DNA from: Streptomyces canus 299MFChir4.1 | GTDB taxonomy: Bacteria; Actinomycetota; Actinomycetes; Streptomycetales; Streptomycetaceae | Reading direction: 5' to 3' | DNA length: 64,000 nt | NCBI RefSeq assembly: GCF_000383615.1 | Contig: NZ_KB911587.1 | Span: 213,476-277,475 of the forward strand | Shown: piece after piece, positions 23,745 through 32,451 of the stretch | Layout: each line of letters starts with the position of its first letter | Numbering within the stretch: position 1 is the first letter of the stretch | Translations under genes and position numbers: made by a program | The notes under the pieces: model-generated | The model's database searches: none | Seen by the model: only the letters and a program-made list of their open reading frames with translations | What the model was told of the DNA's origin: nothing

Positions 23745-24434
23745 ATGACTGTGATCAGACTGCTCCTCGTCGACGACGACCCCCTGGTGCGGGCCGGTCT
23801 TTCCCTGATGATGGGCGGAGCCGAGGACATCGAGATCGTCGGAGAGGCGGCGGACGGCACCGAGGTCGAGGCCGCCGTCGACCGGACCCGCCCGGACGTC
23901 GTCCTCATGGACATCAGGATGCCGGCGGTGGACGGCCTCACGGCCACCGAGCGGCTGCGCGGCCGCCCCGACGCCCCGCAGGTCGTCGTCCTGACCACCT
24001 TCCACGCCGACGAGCAGGTCCTGCGCGCCCTGCGCGCGGGTGCCGCCGGATTCGTCCTCAAGGACACCCCGCCCGCCGAGATCCTCGCCGCCGTCCGCCG
24101 GGTCGCGGCCGGCGATCCCGTCCTGTCGCCCACCGTCACCCGTCAGCTGATGGCCCACGCGGCCGGCACCGCCGCCGACACCCGACGGGCACGCGCGCGT
24201 GAGCGCGTCGCCGCCCTCAACGACCGCGAACGCGAGGTCGCCCTCGCCGTCGGCCAGGGCCTGTCCAACGCCGAGATCGCCGCCGCCCTCTACATGAGCG
24301 TGGCCACCGTCAAGACGCACGTGTCCCGCGTCCTGGCCAAGCTCGACCTCAACAACCGGGTGCAGATCGCGTTGTTGGCCTACGACGCGGGACTGCTGGA
24401 GCCCGCCGAGGAACGCGAGTCGAACGGGCACTAG
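23745..24434 (+). CDS. NarL/LuxR-family response regulator
   Basis: 229 residues. The receiver domain (1-120) has D-D-D near the start, phosphoacceptor Asp in V-L-M-D-I-R-M-P, conserved Thr in L-T-T-F and Lys in V-L-K-D. The C-terminal LuxR helix-turn-helix (about 155-215) has L-N-D-R-E-R-E-V, G-L-S-N-A-E-I-A and V-K-T-H-V-S-R-V-L-A-K-L. It is paired with the upstream kinase. The P450 gene starts 39 bp after its stop and may be in the same transcript. Confidence 0.95.
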   Translation: MTVIRLLLVDDDPLVRAGLSLMMGGAEDIEIVGEAADGTEVEAAVDRTRPDVVLMDIRMPAVDGLTATERLRGRPDAPQVVVLTTFHADEQVLRALRAGAAGFVLKDTPPAEILAAVRRVAAGDPVLSPTVTRQLMAHAAGTAADTRRARARERVAALNDREREVALAVGQGLSNAEIAAALYMSVATVKTHVSRVLAKLDLNNRVQIALLAYDAGLLEPAEERESNGH

Positions 24435-24473
24435 TCGCGGTCGCCGGGCGTTGACGGGGTGAAAGGGGAGTTC

Positions 24474-25676
24474 ATGGCCGAAGCAGTGATCGATCTGGGG
24501 GAGTACGGCGACGCGTTCCGAGTCGATCCGCACCCGGTGTACGCCCGGTTGCGCGGTCTCGGCCCCGTGCACCGGGTGCGCCCGCCCGGCTCCGACGCCG
24601 ACTACTCGACCTGGCTCGTCGTCGGGCACGAGGAGGCGCGCGCGGCCCTCGCCGATCCGAGACTGTCCAAGGACGGCCGCAGGATCGGCATGGTGTTCGA
24701 CGGCGAGGGACTGATCGGCCGCCATCTGCTCGGCAGCGACCCACCCGAGCACACCCGGCTGCGCGGCCTGGTGTCCCGCGCCTTCACCATGCGCCGGGTC
24801 GAGCAACTGCGGCCCAGGATCCAGCGGATCACCGACGACCTCCTCGACGCGATGCTGCCGCACGGCCACGCCGACCTGGTGCAGTACCTCGCCTATCCGC
24901 TGCCGATCACCGTGATCTGCGAACTCCTCGGCGTACCCGAGATGGACCGCACCGAGTTCCGGAAGCTGTCCACGGAGGTCGTGGCACCCACCAGCCCGGA
25001 GAGCTCGTACGACGCCGTCCGGCGCCTCGGCGCGTACCTGACGGAGCTCATCGAGGACAAGCGGTGCGCCGGACCGAGCGACGACCTGCTCGGCGACCTC
25101 ATCCGCACCACCGCCGAGGACGGCGACCGGCTCTCCCCGTCGGAACTGCGCGGCATGGCCTTCCTGCTGCTGATCGCGGGCCACGAGACCACGGTCAACC
25201 TCATCACCAACGGCGTGCACGCCCTGCTCACCCACCCCGACCAACTCGCCGCCCTGCGCGCCGACATGAGCCTCGTCGACGGCGCGGTCGAGGAGACGCT
25301 GCGCTATGAGGGCCCGGTGGAGAACGCGACCTTCCGGTACGCCGCCGAGCCCCTTGAGATAGCGGGGCGGACCATAGCCAAGGGCGACCCGGTGATGATC
25401 TGCCTGAGCGCGGCCGACCGCGACGACTCCCGTTACCCGGCCCCGGACCGCTTCGACATCCGCCGCGACCCCCGCGGGCACCTCGCGTTCGGCCACGGCA
25501 TCCACTACTGCCTGGGCGCCCCGCTGGCCCGCCTGGAGGCCCGCACGGCGATCCGGGCCCTGCTGGAGCGCGCCCCCGCCCTCGCACTCGACGGGCCCAC
25601 GGGGGAGTGGTTGCCGGGAATGCTGATCAGGGGAGTGCGGAGCCTGCCGGTCCGGTGGCAGGACTCGACGGCGTGA
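24474..25676 (+). CDS. Cytochrome P450
   Basis: 400 residues from ATG 24474 with AGGGGAG upstream (GTG 24459 is possible). Bacterial soluble class I P450: I-helix A-G-H-E-T-T (235-240) with the acid/alcohol pair, E-x-x-R at Glu274/Arg277, and the heme loop F-G-H-G-I-H-Y-C-L-G with Cys346. It resembles the CYP105/CYP107-like proteins of actinomycetes that hydroxylate macrolides, terpenes or xenobiotics; the substrate is unknown. No ferredoxin gene is adjacent. It follows the two-component genes closely, so it may be an output of that system. Confidence 0.93.
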   Translation: MAEAVIDLGEYGDAFRVDPHPVYARLRGLGPVHRVRPPGSDADYSTWLVVGHEEARAALADPRLSKDGRRIGMVFDGEGLIGRHLLGSDPPEHTRLRGLVSRAFTMRRVEQLRPRIQRITDDLLDAMLPHGHADLVQYLAYPLPITVICELLGVPEMDRTEFRKLSTEVVAPTSPESSYDAVRRLGAYLTELIEDKRCAGPSDDLLGDLIRTTAEDGDRLSPSELRGMAFLLLIAGHETTVNLITNGVHALLTHPDQLAALRADMSLVDGAVEETLRYEGPVENATFRYAAEPLEIAGRTIAKGDPVMICLSAADRDDSRYPAPDRFDIRRDPRGHLAFGHGIHYCLGAPLARLEARTAIRALLERAPALALDGPTGEWLPGMLIRGVRSLPVRWQDSTA

Positions 25677-25724
25677 GGACGGTACGGCGGCACAGGGGGA
25701 GGTCAGCAGGGGCGTGCCGGGGCG

Positions 25725-25743
25725 CGGCCGGGCGGGCCGGCCG
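25725..25743. terminator. Hairpin between convergent genes
   Basis: CGGCCGG / CCGGCCG arms with a GCGGG loop, between the P450 gene (+) and the oxidoreductase (-), just before the latter's stop. Confidence 0.55.
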
Positions 25744-25746
25744 GGC

Positions 25747-26769
25747 TCAGAACCCGGCCGCGCTCGTGCCGCCCGGGAGCTCCGCCAGCCGTACGGCCCT
25801 GCGCTCGCGCCGGGACACCTCGCACGCCTCGGCGATCCTTAGCGCCTGCAACGCCTCGCGCCCGTCGCAGGGGTTCGCCCTCTCGCCCCGGACCACCTCG
25901 ATGAACGCGTCCAGCTCGGCCTCGTACGCCGGTCCGAACCGCTCCAGGAACCCCGTCCACGGCTTGTCCGCCGCCGGCGGCCCCGTGGGCTCGGTGGACG
26001 CGATGGGCGTGCGGTCGTCCAGGCCCACCACGACCTGGTCCAGCTCCCCGGCCAGCTCCATGCGCACGTCGTACCCGGCGCCGTTCAGCCGTGTCGCCGT
26101 GGCGGTCGCGAGGGTCCCGTCGTCGAGGGTGAGCACGGCCGCCGCGGTGTCGACGTCCCCGGCGGCCCGGAACATCGGCGGCCCGGCGTCGGACCCGGCC
26201 GCGTACACGTCGACGATCTCGTGCCCGGTCACCCAGCGCAGCATGTCGAAGTCGTGGATCAGGGTGTCCCGGTACAGACCCCCGGACAGCGCCAGCCACT
26301 CCGCCGGCGGCGGCGCCTGGTCGGAGGTGAGCGCCCGCACGGTGTGCAGCCGTCCGAGCCGTCCCGAGCGCACGGCCTCCCGCGCGCCGGTGTAGCCCGC
26401 GTCGAAGCGGCGCTGGAAACCCATCTGGAGAATCGTCCCGGCGGTTTCCACCTCGGCGATGGCCTGCAGCGTGCCGGGCAGGTCGAGTGCGATGGGTTTC
26501 TCGCAGAACACCGGCAGTCCCGAGCGCGCCGCCCGGCCGATCAGCTCTGCGTGGGCCGAGGTCGCGGTGGTGATCACCACAGCGTCCACGCCCCACTTGA
26601 AGATCTCGTCGACGCCGGGGGCAGCGGTCTCCCCCAGCCGGTGCGCGAGCTCCTGGGCCCGTGCGCCGTCCGCGTCCGTGAGGATTAAGGAACCGACCTC
26701 CCGGTGACGGCTGAGCGTGTTCGCATGAATGGTGCCGATGCGGCCCGTCCCTATGACCCCGATGCGCAT
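25747..26769 (-). CDS. Gfo/Idh/MocA-family dehydrogenase, TTA codon
   Basis: 340 residues from ATG 26769. N-terminal Rossmann fold with G-V-I-G-T-G-R-I-G; the family E-K-P-I-A motif (F-C-E-K-P-I-A) carries the catalytic lysine; the second domain has H-D-F-D-M-L-R-W, as in inositol 2-dehydrogenase-like proteins. It oxidises a sugar or cyclitol with NAD(P). Leu28 is encoded by TTA (26686-26688), implying bldA dependence. It is divergent from a GntR/HutC regulator whose likely operator (TGTCCGGACA) lies in the gap, so the regulator and dehydrogenase probably form one sugar-responsive switch. Confidence 0.9.
   Translation of the reverse strand: MRIGVIGTGRIGTIHANTLSRHREVGSLILTDADGARAQELAHRLGETAAPGVDEIFKWGVDAVVITTATSAHAELIGRAARSGLPVFCEKPIALDLPGTLQAIAEVETAGTILQMGFQRRFDAGYTGAREAVRSGRLGRLHTVRALTSDQAPPPAEWLALSGGLYRDTLIHDFDMLRWVTGHEIVDVYAAGSDAGPPMFRAAGDVDTAAAVLTLDDGTLATATATRLNGAGYDVRMELAGELDQVVVGLDDRTPIASTEPTGPPAADKPWTGFLERFGPAYEAELDAFIEVVRGERANPCDGREALQALRIAEACEVSRRERRAVRLAELPGGTSAAGF
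26686..26688 (-). other. TTA (bldA) codon in Gfo/Idh/MocA gene
   Basis: In-frame Leu28 of the dehydrogenase, in G-S-L-I-L-T. It is the second TTA codon found in the window. Confidence 0.85.
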
Positions 26770-26811
26770 GTGAACAAAGTGTGGTCGCGAACCCCATGCT
26801 GTCAATGCGTA

Positions 26812-26821
26812 TGTCCGGACA
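26812..26821. promoter_or_regulatory. Palindromic operator TGTCCGGACA
   Basis: Perfect 10-bp palindrome in the 103-bp divergent gap between the dehydrogenase and the GntR-family gene, 43 bp from the former start and 52 bp from the latter. Location and symmetry suit a GntR dimer site. Confidence 0.5.
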
Positions 26822-26872
26822 ATCTGACTACACGACTTCCCGTCAACAGCGCGCGGAGCTACGCTCGGGCCC

Positions 26873-27637
26873 GTGCCGAAACCAGGAGTGGACCCGACCG
26901 TGACGCTCGAGCTCAGTGTGGACCGCAGCAGCCCGGTGCCGTTGTACTTCCAGCTGTCCCAGCAGCTGGAGGCCGCGATCGAACACGGCACGCTCACCCC
27001 CGGCAGCCTGCTGGGCAACGAGATCGAGCTCGCCGCCCGGCTCGGCCTGTCCCGGCCCACCGTCCGCCAGGCCATCCAGTCGCTCGTCGACAAGGGCCTG
27101 CTCGTGCGCCGCCGTGGAGTCGGCACCCAGGTCGTGCACAGCCAGGTCAAGCGCCCGCTGGAGCTGAGCAGCCTCTACGACGACCTGGAGGCGGCCGGCC
27201 AGCGCCCCGCGACGAGGGTCCTCGTCAACACGTTCGTCTCCGCCACCGCCGAGATCGCCGCCGCGCTCGGCGTCGCCGAGGGCAGCGACGTGCACCAGGT
27301 CGAACGCCTGCGCCTGGCCCACGGCGAGCCGATGGCGTACCTGTGCAACTACCTCCCGCCGGCCCTCCTCGACCTGGACACCGCGCAACTGGAGACCACG
27401 GGCCTCTACCGCATGATGCGAGCTGCCGGCATCACCCTCCACAGCGCCCGCCAGACGATCGGCGCGAGAGCGGCCACAGTGGATGAGGCGGACCGCCTGG
27501 CGGAACAGGAGGGCGCCCCCCTGCTCACCATGCAGCGGGTCACCTTCGACGACACGGGCAGAGCAGTCGAGTACGGCACGCATACATACCGCCCAACGCG
27601 CTACTCCTTCGAATTCCAGCTCCTGGTGCGCCCTTAG
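26873..27637 (+). CDS. GntR-family (HutC/UTRA) regulator
   Basis: 254 residues from GTG 26873. The N-terminal winged helix (about 22-90) has P-L-Y-F-Q-L-S-Q-Q-L-E-A-A-I, L-S-R-P-T-V-R-Q-A-I and G-V-G-T-Q-V. The C-terminal UTRA ligand domain (about 100-250) has V-H-Q-V-E-R-L-R-L-A-H-G-E-P and ends with the canonical R-Y-S-F-E-F-Q-L-L. HutC-type members sense phosphosugars or similar small molecules. It is divergent from the Gfo/Idh/MocA dehydrogenase, which is its likely target along with itself. Confidence 0.92.
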   Translation: MPKPGVDPTVTLELSVDRSSPVPLYFQLSQQLEAAIEHGTLTPGSLLGNEIELAARLGLSRPTVRQAIQSLVDKGLLVRRRGVGTQVVHSQVKRPLELSSLYDDLEAAGQRPATRVLVNTFVSATAEIAAALGVAEGSDVHQVERLRLAHGEPMAYLCNYLPPALLDLDTAQLETTGLYRMMRAAGITLHSARQTIGARAATVDEADRLAEQEGAPLLTMQRVTFDDTGRAVEYGTHTYRPTRYSFEFQLLVRP

Positions 27638-27690
27638 GGGCGCGGGGAAGGCGCGCTCAGCCCCCCACGCACCCGCACCCGGCAACGAAT
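27634..27690 (+). repeat. Streptomyces intergenic repeat (AGGGGCGCGGGG type)
   Basis: AGGGGCGCGGGG at 27636-27647, followed by an A-G-C-C-C-C-C-rich segment, immediately after the GntR stop. The same 12-base core occurs inverted at 46714-46725. Elements of this type are widespread after genes in Streptomyces and probably form transcription-end hairpins. Confidence 0.5.
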
Positions 27691-27753
27691 CGCGCATGCC
27701 CCTCGGCTCCCCCGTTCGGCACCCCGCGTGAGCGTGCGGCAGAATCGGGGCCG

Positions 27754-28902
27754 ATGAGCACCTACGGCAACTTCAGCGCCCCCATAGGCTCCCGCCGCGC
27801 CCCCGCCCTGCGGACCGTCGGCACGCGGGAACGCCGCTCACACCTGACCGCACCCCGCGTGCCGACAGTGGGCATCGACATCGGCGGCACCAAGGTCATG
27901 GCGGGTGTCGTCGACGCCGACGGCAACATCCTGGAGAAGGTCCGCACGGAGACCCCGGACAAGTCCAAGAGCCCCAAGGTCGTCGAGGACACCATCGTCG
28001 AACTGGTCCTCGACCTGTCCGACCGCCACGACGTCCACGCGGTCGGCATCGGCGCGGCCGGCTGGGTCGACGCCGACCGCAACCGCGTGCTGTTCGCCCC
28101 CCACCTGTCCTGGCGCAACGAGCCGCTGCGCGACCGCATCGCCGGCCGCCTCGCGGTCCCCGTCCTCGTGGACAACGACGCCAACACCGCCGCCTGGGCC
28201 GAGTGGCGCTTCGGCGCGGGCCGCGGCGAGGACCACCTCGTCATGATCACGCTCGGCACCGGTATCGGCGGCGCGATCCTGGAGGACGGCCAGGTCAAGC
28301 GCGGCAAGTACGGTGTCGCCGGCGAGTTCGGCCACATGCAGGTCGTCCCCGGCGGCCACCGCTGCCCGTGCGGCAACCGCGGCTGCTGGGAGCAGTACAG
28401 TTCCGGCAACGCGCTGGTCAGGGAGGCCAGGGAGCTGGCCGCCGCCGACTCCCCGGTGGCGTACGGGATCATCGAGCACGTCAAGGGCAACATCGCCGAC
28501 ATCACCGGCCCGATGATCACCGAGCTGGCCCGCGAGGGCGACGCGATGTGCATCGAGCTGCTCCAGGACATCGGCCAGTGGCTCGGTGTCGGCATCGCGA
28601 ACCTCGCGGCCGCCCTCGACCCCTCCTGCTTCGTCATCGGCGGAGGCGTCAGCGCGGCCGACGACCTGCTGATCGGCCCCGCGCGGGACGCGTTCAAGCG
28701 CCAGCTCACCGGCCGCGGCTACCGCCCCGAGGCCCGTATCGCCCGCGCCCAGCTCGGCCCCGAGGCCGGTATGGTCGGCGCCGCCGACCTCGCCCGCCTG
28801 GTCGCCCGCCGCTTCCGGCGCGCCAACCGGCGCCGGGTGGAGCGGCACGAGCGCTACGAACGGTACGTGGAGGCCCGTCGTACGTCCCGGGACACCGCAT
28901 GA
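27754..28902 (+). CDS. ROK-family sugar kinase
   Basis: 382 residues. ATP site G-I-D-I-G-G-T-K begins at residue 40, after a ~38-residue extension; a GTG at codon 36 could give a shorter form. Catalytic aspartate is in V-D-N-D-A-N-T-A-A; G-T-G-I-G-G binds phosphate; zinc ligands are in C-P-C-G-N-R-G-C-W-E-Q-Y, the ROK signature. It is probably a glucokinase-type or other hexose kinase. The downstream membrane-anchored gene overlaps its stop (ATGA), so they form an operon. The main glucokinase glkA of Streptomyces is normally elsewhere, so this is likely a secondary kinase. Confidence 0.92.
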   Translation: MSTYGNFSAPIGSRRAPALRTVGTRERRSHLTAPRVPTVGIDIGGTKVMAGVVDADGNILEKVRTETPDKSKSPKVVEDTIVELVLDLSDRHDVHAVGIGAAGWVDADRNRVLFAPHLSWRNEPLRDRIAGRLAVPVLVDNDANTAAWAEWRFGAGRGEDHLVMITLGTGIGGAILEDGQVKRGKYGVAGEFGHMQVVPGGHRCPCGNRGCWEQYSSGNALVREARELAAADSPVAYGIIEHVKGNIADITGPMITELAREGDAMCIELLQDIGQWLGVGIANLAAALDPSCFVIGGGVSAADDLLIGPARDAFKRQLTGRGYRPEARIARAQLGPEAGMVGAADLARLVARRFRRANRRRVERHERYERYVEARRTSRDTA

Positions 28903-29483
28903 CGGCCTCCCTGCCGCGCCAGGCCTCGGCGCCCCCCGGTGAACCGGAGCGTCCCACCGAGGACCGCCGCCACCGGAACCGCCGCCGGGCGATCACGCTG
29001 CTCATCATCGGCCTGCTCATCGGCGTCCCGGCGGGCTATCTGGTGATCTCCGCCAACCAGAGCCGCGACAGCGGCAAGGACAAGGAGGCGAAGTACTCGG
29101 CGACGGGCCTCACGCCCGACTGGCCGTCCAAGGTCCAGCGCCGCCTCTACCAGGTGCCCGTGCCGCACCCCGCCGACCTGGTCGCCTCCTACGAGACCAA
29201 CAACTGGAAGACCAGCCGCCTCTACGTCCAGTTCCGGACGACCGACGCGGGCCTCGCCGCCTTCCTCACCGGCATGGGCGTCAGCCGCGCCGACCTCAAG
29301 AAGAACGACATCACCATCAGCGGGCGCGACCAGAAGGTCAGCGGCTGGAAGTTCGACGGCCCCCGGTCCTGGTGGGGCCTGACCCACCCGCAGAAGGACC
29401 CGGCGCCCACCCAGGACGTCATGGTCAACCTGACCGTCCCGAACGCCCCGAAGGTGTACGTCGTCTCGCGCACGGTTCCCTGA
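28899..29483 (+). CDS. Membrane-anchored hypothetical protein
   Basis: 194 residues. An N-terminal cytoplasmic stretch rich in Pro, Glu and Arg (1-29) precedes one transmembrane helix (A-I-T-L-L-I-I-G-L-L-I-G-V-P, about 31-50). An extracytoplasmic alpha/beta domain follows, with W-P-S-K-V-Q-R-R-L-Y and F-R-T-T-D-A-G-L-A-A-F-L. No family was recognised. Start ATG overlaps the ROK kinase stop. Topology (N-in, domain outside) suggests a cell-envelope role. Confidence 0.85.
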   Translation: MTASLPRQASAPPGEPERPTEDRRHRNRRRAITLLIIGLLIGVPAGYLVISANQSRDSGKDKEAKYSATGLTPDWPSKVQRRLYQVPVPHPADLVASYETNNWKTSRLYVQFRTTDAGLAAFLTGMGVSRADLKKNDITISGRDQKVSGWKFDGPRSWWGLTHPQKDPAPTQDVMVNLTVPNAPKVYVVSRTVP

Positions 29484-29568
29484 CCAGGTCGCCGGAGCCG
29501 ATTGTCAGACCCCGCCCGTAGAGTCGAAGACGACTGATCCGACATGTGGGCGGGAGGTGACAGGACGT

Positions 29569-32451
29569 ATGAGCGACAGGGCCATGGTGGCCGAGCGCGG
29601 GGCTGAGCCCAGGCGCGAGCAGCAGGGGGCGGCGGCCGTCCCCGTCCGGCTCGTCGCCGTCTTCCTGCCCGCGCCCCTTCCCCGCGAGGGCCGTATCGCG
29701 TTCTGGGACCCCGAGGGCGCCCCCCTCCCGGCCGAGAGCCCCGACGCCGGCATCCCGTCCCCCGAGCGCACCGAGCTCACCGTCGTACGACCGCACGGAG
29801 CCGGAGTCCGGCGCCGGGCCGTCCCCGCCCTCTCGCTCCCTGTCGCCGAAGCGTTGCCGCTGCTCGTCCGGGCCCGGCGCGACCCCGCCGCCCATCCCGC
29901 CACCGCCTGCTGGGGCGCCGCCGCCCTGCACGCGCTGCGGCTCACCGCCCGCGGCCGCCTGCTGCCCGGACTCACCGTCACCGGCCACGACGCCTGGCGG
30001 GCCGGGCCCCTGGACCCTGAGGACATCGCCCACCTGCGCGCGGTCGCCGCCGCCCTGCCCCACGAGGGCCACGCGGTCCCGCTGCCCGGCCCCGGCCCGC
30101 TCCGGCTGCCGGAGCCGGAAGCACTGATGCGCTCCTTCCTGGACGCGGTCGCCGACACCCTGCCCCGCACCCCCGCGGCCCCCTACGCCTCCGGCAAGCC
30201 CTTCGCCGCCCGAGCGCCGCAGCGGCTGCCGCACGCGCAGGACTGGGCCGCCGAGGTCGCCGCCGGCATGGACGCGGGCGTGCGGATCTCACTCCGCCTG
30301 GACCTGTCGGCGTACAACCTGTTCAACGCCGAGGCGGACGGCGTGCGCAGTGCCGGCGCCGCGATCGTCCAGGTGCACAGCCTCGCCGACCCGACCCTGG
30401 TGACCGACGCGGCGGCCCTGTGGGCGGGGGACGCCGACGCCGTCTTCGGGCCACGCGCTCGCGTGGACGCGGCTCTCGCCGTGCGGCGCGCGGCGCGCGT
30501 CTGGCCGCCCCTGGACCGGCTCTCCGAGCAGGACGTGCCCGACGTACTGGCCCTGTCCGACGAGGAGTTGGGCGACCTCCTCGGCGTGGCCGCGACCCGG
30601 CTCGCGGCGGCCGGAGTGGCCGTGCACTGGCCGCGAGACCTGGCCCAGGACCTCACCGCGGCGGCGGTCGTACGCCCCGCGCCGGGCTCGGCGACCGACG
30701 GCACCGGATTCTTCGAGAGCGAGGAACTCCTGCAGTTCCGCTGGCAGTTGGCGATCGGCGGCGACCCGCTCAGCGAGGCCGAGATGGACGCGCTGGCCGA
30801 GGCCCACCGCCCCGTCGTCCGCCTCAGGGACCAGTGGGTGCTGGTCGACCCCGCCCTCGTCCGCAAGGCCCGCAAACGCGAACTGGGCCTGCTCGACCCG
30901 GTCGACGCGCTCTCCGTGGCGCTGAGCGGCAGTGCGGAGGTCGACGGCGAGACGGTGGAGGCGGTGCCGGTCGGCGCGCTCGCCGCCCTGCGCGACCGCC
31001 TGACCACCGGAGTGCGGCCCGCCGAGCCACCCGCGGGTCTGCACGCCACCCTCCGCGACTACCAACTCCGGGGCCTGGCCTGGCTGGACCTCATGACCTC
31101 CCTCGGCCTCGGCGGCTGCCTCGCCGACGACATGGGACTCGGCAAGACGATCACCGTCATCGCCCTGCACCTGCGGCGGGCACGCCGCGAACCGACCCTC
31201 GTCGTCTGCCCCGCCTCGCTCCTGGGCAACTGGCAGCGGGAGATCACCCGGTTCGCGCCGGGCGTCCCCGTCCGCCGCTTCCACGGCACCGAGCGCAGTC
31301 TTGACGACCTCGACGGCGGCTTCGTCCTCACCACGTACGGCACCATGCGGGCGGCTGCGGCGAGGCTGGCCGAACAGCGCTGGGGCATGGTCGTGGCGGA
31401 CGAGGCCCAGCATGTGAAGAACCCGTACTCGGCCACCGCCAAAGCCCTGCGCACGATCCCGACGCCCGCGCGCGTGGCCCTGACCGGCACCCCGGTCGAG
31501 AACAACCTCTCGGAGCTCTGGGCCCTGCTCGACTGGACCACCCCCGGACTCCTCGGCCCGCTCAAGTCCTTCCGTGCCCGGCACGCGCGCGCGGTGGAGA
31601 ACGGCGAGGACGAGGAGGCGGTGACCAGGCTGGCCCGCCTGGTCCGCCCGTTCCTGCTGCGCCGCAAGAAGTCCGACCCCGGGATCGTGCCCGAGCTGCC
31701 GCCCAAGACCGAGACCGACCACCCCGTCCCGCTCACCCGCGAGCAGGCCTCGCTGTACGAGGCGGTGGTGCGCGAGTCGCTGCTGGCGATCGAGACGGCG
31801 CAGGGCATCGCGCGCAGGGGCCTGGTGCTGAAGCTGCTGGGCGCGCTGAAGCAGATCTGCGACCATCCCGCGCTGTACCTGAAGGAGGAGGTCCCGCCGA
31901 CGGCCGGCGAGCGCCTGGTCGCCCGCTCCGGCAAACTGGCCCTGCTGGACGAGCTGTTGGACACCCTGCTGGCGGAGGACGGTTCGGCCCTCGTCTTCAC
32001 CCAGTACGTGGGGATGGCCCGCCTGATCACCGCCCACCTCGCCGCCCGCGCCGTCCCGGTGGACCTGCTGCACGGCGGGACGCCGGTGCCGGAGCGCGAG
32101 CGCATGGTGGACCGCTTCCAGAGCGGCGCGATCCCGGTGCTCGTCCTGTCGTTGAAGGCGGCGGGCACCGGCCTCAACCTCACCCGAGCCGGTCACGTCG
32201 TCCACTTCGACCGCTGGTGGAACCCGGCCGTCGAGGAACAGGCCACCGACCGCGCCTACCGCATCGGCCAGACCCAGCCCGTCCAGGTCCACCGGCTCAT
32301 CACCGAGGGCACCGTGGAGGACCGCATCGCCGAGATGCTCGAATCCAAGCGCGCCCTCGCCGACGCGATCCTCGGCTCCGGCGAGTCCGCCCTCACGGAA
32401 CTCACCGACCGCGAACTGACCGACCTGGTCTCCCTCCGGAGGCCGTCATGA
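29569..32451 (+). CDS. SNF2-family DNA translocase/helicase
   Basis: 960 residues from ATG 29569, with GGGAGGTGA 7 bases upstream. The N-terminal ~470 residues are the SNF2-associated region of bacterial members. The ATPase core then shows M-G-L-G-K-T (Walker A, about 522-527), D-E-A-Q at 611-614, L-T-G-T-P-V-E-N, and in the second lobe F-T-Q-Y-V, G-T-G-L-N-L and the arginine-finger motif D-R-A-Y-R-I-G-Q. It moves along double-stranded DNA to remodel bound protein. It overlaps by ATGA with a SWIM zinc-finger gene, a pairing kept widely in actinobacteria and probably a working complex; the biological role is not established. Confidence 0.95.
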   Translation: MSDRAMVAERGAEPRREQQGAAAVPVRLVAVFLPAPLPREGRIAFWDPEGAPLPAESPDAGIPSPERTELTVVRPHGAGVRRRAVPALSLPVAEALPLLVRARRDPAAHPATACWGAAALHALRLTARGRLLPGLTVTGHDAWRAGPLDPEDIAHLRAVAAALPHEGHAVPLPGPGPLRLPEPEALMRSFLDAVADTLPRTPAAPYASGKPFAARAPQRLPHAQDWAAEVAAGMDAGVRISLRLDLSAYNLFNAEADGVRSAGAAIVQVHSLADPTLVTDAAALWAGDADAVFGPRARVDAALAVRRAARVWPPLDRLSEQDVPDVLALSDEELGDLLGVAATRLAAAGVAVHWPRDLAQDLTAAAVVRPAPGSATDGTGFFESEELLQFRWQLAIGGDPLSEAEMDALAEAHRPVVRLRDQWVLVDPALVRKARKRELGLLDPVDALSVALSGSAEVDGETVEAVPVGALAALRDRLTTGVRPAEPPAGLHATLRDYQLRGLAWLDLMTSLGLGGCLADDMGLGKTITVIALHLRRARREPTLVVCPASLLGNWQREITRFAPGVPVRRFHGTERSLDDLDGGFVLTTYGTMRAAAARLAEQRWGMVVADEAQHVKNPYSATAKALRTIPTPARVALTGTPVENNLSELWALLDWTTPGLLGPLKSFRARHARAVENGEDEEAVTRLARLVRPFLLRRKKSDPGIVPELPPKTETDHPVPLTREQASLYEAVVRESLLAIETAQGIARRGLVLKLLGALKQICDHPALYLKEEVPPTAGERLVARSGKLALLDELLDTLLAEDGSALVFTQYVGMARLITAHLAARAVPVDLLHGGTPVPERERMVDRFQSGAIPVLVLSLKAAGTGLNLTRAGHVVHFDRWWNPAVEEQATDRAYRIGQTQPVQVHRLITEGTVEDRIAEMLESKRALADAILGSGESALTELTDRELTDLVSLRRPS

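Noticed and set aside
23568..25505. 645-codon minus-strand frame over the response regulator and P450
   Set aside because: The real genes on the plus strand carry full motif sets; the antisense frame has no domain.
28203..28898. Upstream extension of the membrane-anchored gene into the ROK kinase
   Set aside because: Its residues are out-of-frame kinase sequence; the ATG at 28899 with the ATGA overlap is the start.
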